Shown: piece by piece, positions 1 to 6,111 of the stretch
Layout of the letters: each line of letters begins with the position of its first letter
Numbering within the stretch: position 1 is the first letter of the stretch
Assembly: GCA_905480445.1 (NCBI GenBank)
Contig: CAJQQJ010000057.1
Coordinates: 1 to 6,111 of the forward strand
Length of the DNA: 6,111 bases
From: an uncultured Alphaproteobacteria bacterium
Lineage (GTDB): Bacteria; Pseudomonadota; Alphaproteobacteria; UBA7985; CAJQQZ01
Direction of reading: 5' to 3'
Position numbers and translations under genes: made by a program
Notes under the pieces: model-generated
Database searches by the model: none
What the model saw: only the letters and a program-made list of their open reading frames with translations
Told to the model about the DNA's origin: nothing

Positions 1-138
1 AAAACTAACTCATTATCCGCGCCCAGCTCCGCACCCTACGGCTGCTCCACTGAACGCGGATAATGACGACTGTCCAACACCATCAAACTGGTACATTTTT
101 ACTCCGGCCAATGGTGGGTTTTTACTCCGGCGTTGACA
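1..138. mobile_element. Right end of a probable IS21-family insertion sequence (partial)
   Basis: This stretch has no convincing coding frame but has the architecture of an IS21-family terminus. A unit TGGT-N3-TTTTTACTCCGGC occurs at 89-108 and again at 112-131, an exact 23-bp period. The sequence then ends in GCGTTGACA, so read inward the element begins TGTCAACGCCGGAG. IS21-type elements carry such repeated end motifs and TG...CA termini. A hairpin (11-65) lies inside the end, where the tail beyond istB normally falls. I therefore infer that istB lies just left of the window, pointing toward sucA. The boundary at 138 is inferred from the CA terminus. The target-site duplication cannot be checked because the other end is outside. 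An unrelated repeat or a solo IS remnant is possible. Confidence 0.6.
11..65. repeat. 11-bp perfect inverted repeat (hairpin) in the IS tail
   Basis: CATTATCCGCG at 11-21 is perfectly repeated in inverted form as CGCGGATAATG at 55-65, with a 33-nt loop. The loop can fold further, pairing CAG (24-26) with CTG (42-44) and CCG (29-31) with CGG (39-41). No U-run follows the distal arm, so it is not a canonical intrinsic terminator. It may mark the end of the transposase transcript or block read-through into the flanking DNA. Confidence 0.55.
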
Positions 139-160
139 ATCAAGGTGAGTTGTCTAAAAA
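133..160 (+). promoter_or_regulatory. Possible outward IS-derived hybrid promoter toward sucA
   Basis: A perfect -35 consensus TTGACA (133-138) forms the last six bases of the IS end and points toward sucA. Sixteen bases further, in the flanking DNA, lies TAAAAA (155-160), which matches the -10 consensus at 4 of 6 positions. Outward -35 elements in IS ends, including IS21, are known to make hybrid promoters with adjacent DNA. The -10 is weak, so activity is uncertain. Confidence 0.35.
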
Positions 161-215
161 CGGCCTTTATTTTTCTATTTGACCGGTCTATCAAACCCTT
201 AAGCGGGGACGTTGT

Positions 216-237
216 TTCACAGTTGTGAAGTTATCAT
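216..237 (+). promoter_or_regulatory. Operator-like palindrome next to a possible native sucA -10
   Basis: TTCACA (216-221), GT, TGTGAA (224-229) is a perfect 6+2+6 palindrome. Two bases beyond it is TATCAT (232-237), a 5 of 6 match to the sigma-70 -10 consensus. If used, transcription would start near 243-245 and leave a leader of about 33 nt before the sucA ATG. No good -35 is present at 16-18 bp: TTGTTT at 212-217 is only 14 bp away. That would suit an activator-dependent or repressor-covered promoter. The regulator cannot be named from the site. Confidence 0.35.
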
Positions 238-276
238 TCTCCGTAAACTGATTATCAACCAAGAGGCTTCGTCAAA

Positions 277-3162
277 ATGGCACCCTTTGACGTGAGTAGC
301 GCCGATATGGCCGATCTACTCTCTGGTAGCAATGCCACCTTCATTGCTGAGCTCTATGAGCGTTACTCTGAAAATCCTTCATCTGTTGATACAAGCTGGG
401 CGGAGTTTTTTGCCTCGCTTGGCAACGAGGGTCAATCCATTCTTCAAGAATTGCACGGGCCAAGTTGGGCGCGGACAAGAAGTCAAGTTATTGGTGTTGA
501 GTCAGAAGATGAGCCAGCAAAAAAGACAAGTAAACCTGCTGCTGGCGTAAGTGAAGAACAATTGCGCGCTGCTGCTCGTGATTCGATCCTCGCTTTGAAC
601 ATCATTCGTGCTTATCGAATTCGTGGTCATTTGCAGGCTGATCTCGATCCGTTGAAGTTAGTTCATCATAAGGCAGACCCAGAGCTGGATTACAAAGCTC
701 AAGGGTTTACGGAAGCTGACCTTGATCGAGAGATCTTTATCAACGGCGTTATGGGCTTCCAGACAGCAACTCTACGTCAAATCATTCGCAGAGCCAAAGA
801 GACCTATTCGGGTAAGATCGGTATTGAATACCAACATATTCAGGATCACGAACATAGGAATTGGTTACAGGAAAGAATGGAGCGGGCTAGGAATACGCAA
901 GAATTCTCTGACCGTGGACGGCTCGGTATCCTACAAAGTCTGACTAAGTCTGAGTATTACGAACGCTACCTTGACAAAAAGTACAAAGGCACAAAACGCT
1001 TTGGCCTTGACGGCGGAGAAGCAGCTTTACCAGCTCTTGAACAAATTCTGAAACGCGGTGGCCAACTCGGCCTCGAAGAAGTAGTGATTGGGATGCCCCA
1101 CCGAGGGCGTTTGAATGTACTTGCCAATTTCATGGACAAACCTTACCGCGCGATTTTCGCAGAGTTTGCAGGCGTGCAGAGTACGGCTGATGATGGAGCA
1201 GGAGCAGATGACGTTAAATACCATTTGGGCACGTCGTCTGATCGTGAGTTCGATGGTAAATCTATTCACCTGTCTTTGACTGCTAACCCGTCCCACTTGG
1301 AAGCTGTTAATCCAGTTGTTGTTGGCAAAGTCAGAGCCAAACAAGAACAACGTGGTGACAAAGACCGTAAAAAAGTGATGGCTTTGTTGTTGCACGGCGA
1401 TGCGGCTTTTGCCGGACAGGGATTGGTCCCAGAAACTTTGGATATGTCAGAGCTTCGCGGGTATCTTATTGGTGGGACTATCCACTTCATTGTGAACAAT
1501 CAAATTGGTTTCACAACGAACCCAATCAACTCACGGTCTGGGCCTTATTGTACTGAAGTCGCCAAAATGATCGAGGCACCGATTTTCCACGTGAACGGTG
1601 ACGTGCCTGAAGCGGTTGTGTTGGCTTGTCGTATGGCCGTTGAGTACAGACAGAAGTTCAATAAAGACGTCGTGATCGACATGTTCTGCTATCGTCGCCA
1701 CGGGCACAACGAAGGCGATGAGCCAGCATTCACACAGCCGCTCATGTACAAGAAAATTCGCCAGCATCCTCGCGTTCACGAGCTTTATTCCAAGTACTTG
1801 ATAAAAGAAGGGCTGATCGACGAAGCTGGCGTAACTAAGATGATCGACGACTACAATGCCGTCCTCGACGAAGACTTTGAAGTAGCTCAATCTTTTAAGT
1901 CGAACAAAGCGGATTGGTTGGAAGGTGCTTGGTCAGGAATGGAGAAAGCCGGTGATGGCGATCGGCGAGGCAAAACTTCGCTGACAGATGAAACATTTGA
2001 TCAAGTCGGCAAAGCTATTTGTGGCTTCAGAGAAGACCTGAAAGTAAATAGTAAAGTTCAACGACTGCTCGGTACCAAAGCAGAAATGTTCAAATCGGGT
2101 GAAGGGTTTGACTGGTCTACTGCTGAGGCTTTGGCTTTTGGTAGCCTCCTAACCGATGATCACCCAGTCCGTTTCAGTGGCCAGGATGTGCGGCGTGGAA
2201 CTTTCTCTCAACGCCATGCGGTGCTGGTTGATCAAGAAACTGAAGAAACCTATGTTTCCGTTAACCACGTTCGCGAAGATCAAGCGAAAATGGAGATTGT
2301 CAACTCACCGCTTTCTGAAGCCGCAGTCTTAGGGTTTGAATACGGTTACTCTATGGCAGAACCGAATGCCTTGACTCTATGGGAGGCTCAATTCGGTGAC
2401 TTCGTCAATGGCGCGCAAATCATCATCGATCAATTCATTGCAACTTCAGAAGCCAAATGGCTCAGAATGTCTGGCTTGGTTATGCTGTTGCCTCATGGTT
2501 ATGAAGGGCAGGGACCGGAGCACTCTTCAGCAAGGATTGAACGTTTCCTACAATCAAGCGGCGAAGACAATTGGCAGATTGTTAACTGCACGACACCTGG
2601 GAACTATTTCCATGTACTTCGACGCCAGATTCATCGTGATTTCAGAAAGCCTCTGATTATCTTCACGCCGAAATCTTTGTTGCGTCATAAAAAGTGCGTT
2701 TCTTCGCGCCATCACTTCACGAACGGCTCTTCATTCCACCGCGTTCTTTACGATGACGTACTGACGGGCGAAAAGAAGGATATGAAGCGGATCGTCTTCT
2801 GTTCAGGTAAAGTTTACTATGATCTACTTGAAGAAAGAGATCGCCGTGGCTTGAAAGATATTTATTTCCTGCGCATGGAACAGCTATATCCTTTCCCGAA
2901 AAAGGCTTTGCTTGAGGAACTTAAAGAGCTCGAACATTGTGAGTTAGTCTGGTGTCAGGAAGAACCGAAGAACATGGGTGCTTGGTCCTTCATTGAGCCT
3001 CACTTCGAAGAAGTCTTGACTGAAGTTGGCATGAATCAAACCCGTCTTGCCTATGCAGGTCGCAAGGTTTCTGCCTCACCGGCCACGGGTTCAAACAAAA
3101 GGCATGTCAAAGAACAGGCCGATCTCGTTGAGGCCGCCCTGGTTGGGCCACTTTCTAAATAA
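277..3162 (+). CDS. sucA: 2-oxoglutarate dehydrogenase E1 component
   Basis: SucA is the thiamine-diphosphate-dependent E1 subunit of the cytoplasmic 2-oxoglutarate dehydrogenase complex. It decarboxylates 2-oxoglutarate and succinylates the lipoyl group of SucB in the TCA cycle. The 961 residues fit the family (E. coli about 933). Visible in order are: the N-terminal E1 segment (about 19-45, FIAELYERYSENPSSVD); the active-site histidine motif HRGRL (H275-L279); the TANPSHLEAVNPVV segment (335-348); the ThDP/Mg motif GDAAFAGQG (374-382) with NNQIGFTT (407-414); YRRHGHNEGDEP (472-483); the pyrimidine-domain motif LWEAQFGDF (701-709); and GYEGQGPEHSSARIERFLQ (741-759). No gap or frameshift is seen. 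The ATG at 277 is preceded by AAGAGG (261-266), and an in-frame TAA at 244-246 rules out any longer start. It lies 43 bp upstream of sucB, in one operon. Confidence 0.97.
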   Translation: MAPFDVSSADMADLLSGSNATFIAELYERYSENPSSVDTSWAEFFASLGNEGQSILQELHGPSWARTRSQVIGVESEDEPAKKTSKPAAGVSEEQLRAAARDSILALNIIRAYRIRGHLQADLDPLKLVHHKADPELDYKAQGFTEADLDREIFINGVMGFQTATLRQIIRRAKETYSGKIGIEYQHIQDHEHRNWLQERMERARNTQEFSDRGRLGILQSLTKSEYYERYLDKKYKGTKRFGLDGGEAALPALEQILKRGGQLGLEEVVIGMPHRGRLNVLANFMDKPYRAIFAEFAGVQSTADDGAGADDVKYHLGTSSDREFDGKSIHLSLTANPSHLEAVNPVVVGKVRAKQEQRGDKDRKKVMALLLHGDAAFAGQGLVPETLDMSELRGYLIGGTIHFIVNNQIGFTTNPINSRSGPYCTEVAKMIEAPIFHVNGDVPEAVVLACRMAVEYRQKFNKDVVIDMFCYRRHGHNEGDEPAFTQPLMYKKIRQHPRVHELYSKYLIKEGLIDEAGVTKMIDDYNAVLDEDFEVAQSFKSNKADWLEGAWSGMEKAGDGDRRGKTSLTDETFDQVGKAICGFREDLKVNSKVQRLLGTKAEMFKSGEGFDWSTAEALAFGSLLTDDHPVRFSGQDVRRGTFSQRHAVLVDQETEETYVSVNHVREDQAKMEIVNSPLSEAAVLGFEYGYSMAEPNALTLWEAQFGDFVNGAQIIIDQFIATSEAKWLRMSGLVMLLPHGYEGQGPEHSSARIERFLQSSGEDNWQIVNCTTPGNYFHVLRRQIHRDFRKPLIIFTPKSLLRHKKCVSSRHHFTNGSSFHRVLYDDVLTGEKKDMKRIVFCSGKVYYDLLEERDRRGLKDIYFLRMEQLYPFPKKALLEELKELEHCELVWCQEEPKNMGAWSFIEPHFEEVLTEVGMNQTRLAYAGRKVSASPATGSNKRHVKEQADLVEAALVGPLSK

Positions 3163-3205
3163 CTTAACTCTCCCGATCTTCTCTGATCGACAATAGGAAA
3201 ATTTA

Positions 3206-4429
3206 ATGTCCGTCAAAATCGTAGTTCCAGTACTTGGTGAATCTATAACAGAGGCAATCGTGGCGCAATGGCTGAAGCAGCCCGGTGAAGCCGTTGCCGT
3301 TGATGAACCGTTAGTCGAGTTGGAAACGGATAAGGTGACCCTTGAGGTTCCATCGCCCAGTGCTGGCGTGTTGGGAGACCTTGCAGCGCAAGAGGGTGAC
3401 ACGGTTGAAGTTGGTGCACTGTTGGCCATCGTTAGTGAAGGCTCGGCAGCACAAGCGGCCCCAGCGAAGACTGAGGCTACAAAGGTTGTAAGTGGTGACG
3501 ATGCGGAAAACGGTGCCGATCATCTGTCACCAGCAGTTGCTAAACTGATTGCCGAAAATGACCTTGATCCTTCAGGGATCACTGGAACAGGAAAAGACGG
3601 TAGGATCTTGAAGGGCGATGTGCTTGCAGCCATCGAAGCGGGCTCTAAAGCAACAGTTAAACCTGCGCCTGTGCTAACTGCGACAGCTCCAAAGCCAACG
3701 CCCAGAGCACAGCCTAGTGTTGATCAAGCTAGTCGCGAAGAACGAGTTCGCATGTCTCGCCTTCGCCAACGCATTGCCGAGCGTTTGAAGGAAGCACAAA
3801 ACACAGCAGCTATGCTGACGACTTATAATGAAGTCGATATGTCGGCAGTAATGTCACTGAGGAAGGATTACCGCGACGCTTTTGAAAAGCGCCATGGCGT
3901 ACGTTTGGGCTTTATGTCGTTTTTTGTTAAGGCTGCTATCGCCGCCCTCAAAGAAATCCCGCAAGTAAATGCTGAGATTGAAGGCACAGATATTGTTTTC
4001 AAAAACTACTACAATATTGGCGTCGCCGTTGGCACAGAGAATGGGCTGGTCGTTCCTGTGTTAAAGGACGCCGACTTGATGGGCTTTTCTGACGTTGAGA
4101 AGACCATCAATGACTTCGGCCGACGTGCTCGCGACGGAAAATTAGGCCTCGATGATATGACCGGTGGCACGTTTACGATTTCGAACGGCGGCGTTTACGG
4201 CAGCCTAATGTCTTCCCCCATTTTGAATCCTCCACAATCGGGTATTTTGGGGATGCACAAAATCCAAGACCGCCCAGTTGTGGTGAATGGTGAAGTTGTT
4301 ATACGCCCCATGATGTACTTGGCTTTGTCCTACGATCATCGCATCGTTGATGGGCGGGAAGCCGTTACTTTCTTGGTCAAAATAAAGGAAGCAATCGAAG
4401 ATCCAACGCGGCTTGTTTTGGGAGTTTGA
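3206..4429 (+). CDS. sucB: Dihydrolipoyllysine succinyltransferase, E2 of 2-oxoglutarate dehydrogenase
   Basis: SucB forms the core of the 2-oxoglutarate dehydrogenase complex. Its lipoyl arm takes the succinyl group from SucA, and its catalytic domain passes it to CoA, giving succinyl-CoA. The 407 residues show the standard layout. A lipoyl domain (about 2-76) carries the modified lysine K43 in ETDKVTLEVPSP. An Ala/charged linker (79-106) precedes the E1/E3-binding domain (about 107-144, LSPAVAKLIAEND through GRILKGDVLAAIE). A second Ala/Pro linker (145-176) leads to the acyltransferase domain (about 177-407), with TFTISNGGVYGS (322-333) and the catalytic SYDHRIVDG (H378, D382). The start ATG has TAGGAAA seven bases or so upstream. 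The DHRIVDG end and GTENGLVVPV are typical of the succinyl rather than acetyl enzyme, and the position after sucA confirms the substrate. No lpd gene follows. Confidence 0.96.
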   Translation: MSVKIVVPVLGESITEAIVAQWLKQPGEAVAVDEPLVELETDKVTLEVPSPSAGVLGDLAAQEGDTVEVGALLAIVSEGSAAQAAPAKTEATKVVSGDDAENGADHLSPAVAKLIAENDLDPSGITGTGKDGRILKGDVLAAIEAGSKATVKPAPVLTATAPKPTPRAQPSVDQASREERVRMSRLRQRIAERLKEAQNTAAMLTTYNEVDMSAVMSLRKDYRDAFEKRHGVRLGFMSFFVKAAIAALKEIPQVNAEIEGTDIVFKNYYNIGVAVGTENGLVVPVLKDADLMGFSDVEKTINDFGRRARDGKLGLDDMTGGTFTISNGGVYGSLMSSPILNPPQSGILGMHKIQDRPVVVNGEVVIRPMMYLALSYDHRIVDGREAVTFLVKIKEAIEDPTRLVLGV

Positions 4430-4506
4430 TTCTCAGAGCAAATTTCAAATTTTGGGATTTGGCGCTGATTGGCTTTGCTTGTGAGAGGACGCTAGGCATA
4501 TTGGTG

Positions 4507-4526
4507 CCAAAAACACTTTGGTTTTT
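4507..4526 (+). terminator. Weak intrinsic terminator candidate after sucB
   Basis: CCAAA (4507-4511), loop AACAC, TTTGG (4517-4521) is followed directly by TTTTTC. It lies 77 bp after the sucB stop and would end the sucAB transcript. The stem is only five pairs and AT-rich, so efficiency would be low. No stronger stem followed by a U-run is seen between sucB and luxR. Confidence 0.35.
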
Positions 4527-4662
4527 CACTCCAGATTAGAGAAAAGTGTAATTTTGTTGATATTTAGGGGTGAATACCGAATTTATTTTCAACGTTAAGG
4601 GTCCAATTCTGTGTTTTAGCCCACAATTAGCGTGCTGATTTCAAATTGAAGTCAAAAATCAA

Positions 4663-4680
4663 CAAAAAAACAAAAAAACA
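4663..4680. repeat. A-tract repeat: two CAAAAAAA units
   Basis: CAAAAAAA is repeated twice (4663-4670 and 4671-4678) and followed by CA. Such A-tracts stiffen or bend DNA and are also prone to slippage. The site is about 345 bp before luxR and belongs to no gene. Confidence 0.5.
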
Positions 4681-4883
4681 GTTCAAATTTCGATTCGATG
4701 ATCTATTGTACTCGAATTGGAGGGTCTGAAATAGGGCGAATTTTTGATCTTTACTGGAACAATGAAGTAATCGAGTTGAAAACTCTCTAAGAAAATACGT
4801 TCTAACTTAATGCGCCCTGTGATGATTTAACGCTAAACGATTCTCTGTCTTCATTGCGGGAGAAGATAATCTGTTTTTTTGTG

Positions 4884-4910
4884 GGAAGAACAAAGAGGGT
4901 TTGTGTTTCC
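4884..4910 (+). repeat. Imperfect dyad upstream of luxR
   Basis: GGAA (4884-4887) pairs with TTCC (4907-4910), and ACAAA (4890-4894) pairs with TTTGT (4900-4904). They flank a GAGGG loop, with a 2x2 internal mismatch between the two helices. As RNA this is a nine-pair stem with an internal loop; as DNA it is a possible protein site. No T-run follows. Confidence 0.35.
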
Positions 4911-4925
4911 ATGAACAAGATGCGG

Positions 4926-4956
4926 GAACGCAGGTTTTTCTTGCGTTCAGTATATT
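4926..4956 (+). promoter_or_regulatory. Perfect 7-bp dyad and -10-like TATATT before luxR
   Basis: GAACGCA (4926-4932) and TGCGTTC (4942-4948) are perfect inverted arms around a 9-base T-rich centre. Two bases later comes TATATT (4951-4956), a 5 of 6 match to the -10 consensus, placing the dyad over the -35 region. A start near 4962-4964 would give a leader of about 60 nt to the luxR ATG. The 23-bp span resembles the size of LuxR-family operators, so autoregulation is conceivable, but the sequence is not the classical lux box. No good -35 is visible. Confidence 0.35.
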
Positions 4957-4981
4957 GTTTAGAAGCGCGTTCTGGAAGGAC

Positions 4982-4996
4982 GAAGCAATTAGCTTC
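4982..4996. repeat. Short dyad GAAGC-AATTA-GCTTC upstream of luxR
   Basis: GAAGC (4982-4986) and GCTTC (4992-4996) are perfect 5-bp arms around AATTA, about 29 bp before the luxR start codon. It would lie in the 5' leader if the TATATT at 4951 is the -10. It could be an operator half-pair or a small mRNA hairpin. Five-bp arms also occur by chance. Confidence 0.25.
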
Positions 4997-5024
4997 ATCT
5001 GTGAAATTGGAATGGTAAAAGCAA

Positions 5025-5720
5025 ATGAACTGGAGTCAAGTTTTTGACCAGGAAAACAGGATAGACGTCATTCTTTCAGACGTTGCTGATAGAATGGGGT
5101 TTCGTCATTATTTCTTACTTTCAGCGAAGGCTGATAGAAAGATTATGAGTGACCAAGCGCTTGCAAGTTTTGGCAGAGATTGTTTCTCCAAGCTGAGGCA
5201 AGAATCGGTTGAGATTGAAGACTTTGTTTTCGATCAATATGATTTTGACCAACCTCATGTTTTGCGTCACGGAGCAAATTAACATGTTCAGGATGGAAAG
5301 GCTATCAGAACAATTGTTGACGAGCTTGCGCAACAAGGAAGCGAGAGCTCAATTTTGGTTTCAGCCTATGGGCCTTACACTGAAACTTCGATTTTAGGGT
5401 TTTCAAGCCAAGAATTTGGTGATGATTTCGAGCAACTCTGTGATGCGTACCGCGATGACTTAAGACTGATTTGTCTTCTTTGTCATCAAAAGGTTTTGAA
5501 AGGGCGTTCTCAAGATCAAAATTCTCCCCTCACGACCCGAGAGCGTGAATGCTTGCTGTGGGTTGCAAGGGGTAAGTCCTCATGGGAAGTGTCCCAAATA
5601 CTAGAAATCTCAGAGCAAACCGTTGTCTTTCACCTGAAAAATTCGATGAAGAAACTAGAAGTCTTCAACCGAACCCATGCGGTGGTTAGATCAATACAAC
5701 TCGGACTGATAGTTCCCTGA
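5025..5720 (+). pseudogene. LuxR-family transcriptional regulator interrupted by one in-frame stop
   Basis: Read as one frame, this gives 231 codons and a TGA, the usual length of a LuxR-type regulator. Codon 86 (5280-5282) is TAA. Before it, residues 1-85 begin an autoinducer-binding-like domain (ILSDVADRMGFRHYFLL, about 16-32). After it the same frame continues (HVQDGKAIRTIVDELAQQGS) into the end of that domain, LVSAYGPYTETSILGFSS (111-128). A complete LuxR/GerE helix-turn-helix follows at about 169-229: LTTRERECLLWVARGKS, then SEQTVVFHLKNSMKKL and a GLI ending. The Trp/Tyr/Asp-Pro/Trp pattern of acyl-homoserine-lactone binders is not evident. The ATG at 5025 has a weak GGAA upstream, and an in-frame TAA at 5016 forbids a longer start. 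A nonsense mutation, a sequencing error, or two separately translated halves (restart at TTG 5355) are all possible. Confidence 0.8.
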
Positions 5721-5739
5721 CTGAATTAGATCAGACTGC

Positions 5740-6111
5740 TTAGCTTTCTTTAGCTGCCTTTGCATGATGGGCTATGTGGTCATCCATGAAGCTAGCAATG
5801 AAGAAGTACGAGTGGTCGTACCCTTCTTGCATTCTGAGTTCCAGCGGTTGGCCAGCTGTGCGACAAGCATTGGCGAAGAGCTCAGGCTTTAGTTGGTTTT
5901 GCAGAAAACTGTCGTCCCCGCCTTGGTCAATCAAGATGGTATTGGCTGATCTTGCACCGCTTTCTATAAGATTAGTTGCGTCGTGCACTTGCCATTTGGA
6001 CTTATCTTCACCGAGATAGCTGGTTAAGGCTTTCTCCCCCCATGGAACCTGTACAGGTGCAACGATTGGCGCAAATGCTGAGATTGAACAGAACTTATCG
6101 GGATTTCTGAG
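5740..6111 (-). CDS. fghA: S-formylglutathione hydrolase, C-terminal part (cut by window edge)
   Basis: FghA is a cytoplasmic serine esterase of the esterase D family. It hydrolyses S-formylglutathione to formate and glutathione, the step after glutathione-dependent formaldehyde dehydrogenase. The 123 residues visible are the C-terminal part of a protein usually about 280 long. The frame runs open from the window edge (LRNPDKFCSISAFAPIVAP) through VPWGEKALTSYLGED, LIDQGGDDSFLQNQLKPELF and MQEGYDHSYFFIASFMDDHI to a TAA at 5740-5742. The catalytic Asp lies in the DQGGDD stretch and the catalytic His in YDHSYFF. The nucleophilic Ser (GHSMGG motif) would be outside the window. The Met at 5988 is internal, since family similarity continues well upstream of it. 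It converges on luxR with 19 bp between the stops. Confidence 0.95.
   Translation of the reverse strand, partial: LRNPDKFCSISAFAPIVAPVQVPWGEKALTSYLGEDKSKWQVHDATNLIESGARSANTILIDQGGDDSFLQNQLKPELFANACRTAGQPLELRMQEGYDHSYFFIASFMDDHIAHHAKAAKES

Larger units (their letters stand above)
4430..5024. other. AT-rich gene-free region between sucB and luxR
   Basis: No credible gene is found on either strand in these 595 bases. Short open frames, such as one on the - strand at 4807-4998, have no recognisable motif and lie in low-GC sequence. Visible contents are a weak terminator candidate just after sucB (4507-4526), an A-tract block CAAAAAAACAAAAAAACA (4663-4680), the sequence TTCAAATT three times (about 4444, 4641 and 4682), and a cluster of dyads between 4884 and 4996 in front of luxR. 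The length is unusual for a TCA operon tail, which would normally continue into lpd. It could hold an sRNA or the remains of a lost gene, but nothing proves either. Confidence 0.6.

Noticed and set aside
2..136. Open frame through the left edge as a possible istB C-terminus
   Set aside because: It runs through the hairpin and both terminal repeats, which are noncoding in IS21-type ends, and gives a Pro/Ala-rich string without IstB features.
1027..1890. Several open frames on the - strand inside sucA (up to 122 codons)
   Set aside because: They lie antisense to strongly conserved sucA motifs and encode nothing family-like. They are frame shadows of the real gene.
3174..3189. CGATC-TTCTCT-GATCG dyad between sucA and sucB
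   Set aside because: Only five pairs and no U-run. It is too weak to call a terminator or attenuator inside an operon whose genes must be expressed together.
4693..4717. ATTCGA / TCGAAT inverted repeat with 13-bp spacer
   Set aside because: Six-base arms with a 13-base spacer are common by chance in AT-rich DNA, and no promoter or T-run lies beside it.
4807..4998. Open frame of 63 codons on the - strand in the intergenic region
   Set aside because: No recognisable motif, it overlaps the dyad cluster, and its composition looks like translated noncoding AT-rich DNA. A frame of this length is expected by chance.
5209..5397. Overlapping + strand frame bridging the luxR stop, suggesting a frameshift
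   Set aside because: The two luxR halves are already in the same frame, and the family-like residues continue in that frame directly after TAA. The bridging frame has no LuxR similarity.
5721..5739. Search for a bidirectional terminator between luxR and fghA
   Set aside because: Only a 4-bp CTGA/TCAG pairing is present in the 19-base gap, without T-runs on either side.

Overview
The window looks like chromosomal DNA from an alphaproteobacterium of moderate GC content. This rests on the style of the proteins (a 961-residue SucA, a 407-residue SucB and a formaldehyde-detoxification esterase) and on the sucA-sucB order. I cannot name a genus from the sequence alone.

Layout. Positions 1-138 have the features of an insertion-sequence end, most like the right end of an IS21-family element: a large hairpin, two 23-bp-spaced copies of a TTTTTACTCCGGC motif, and a terminus reading TTGACA. 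A 138-bp leader (139-276) follows. It holds a perfect TTCACA-GT-TGTGAA palindrome beside a -10-like TATCAT. Next come sucA (277-3162) and sucB (3206-4429), 43 bp apart on the + strand. They encode the E1 and E2 components of 2-oxoglutarate dehydrogenase. The E3 gene (lpd) does not follow sucB. Instead there is a gene-free, AT-rich stretch of about 595 bp (4430-5024) with a weak terminator candidate, A-tracts and several dyads close to its right edge. After it comes a LuxR-type regulator (5025-5720) whose single reading frame is broken by one in-frame TAA at 5280-5282. On the - strand, converging on luxR, is the C-terminal 123 residues of S-formylglutathione hydrolase (fghA, 5740 to the window edge).

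How the parts relate. SucA decarboxylates 2-oxoglutarate and SucB transfers the succinyl group to CoA, so together they carry the committed part of one TCA-cycle step. E3 must be supplied from elsewhere. The IS end just upstream separates sucA from whatever preceded it (in many relatives, sucCD) and may supply a -35 element facing sucA. The luxR and fghA genes have no evident functional link to sucAB.

I saw no CRISPR array, tRNA, rRNA or phage module. The points most worth a second look are the IS end facing sucA, the interrupted luxR and the dyads in front of luxR.
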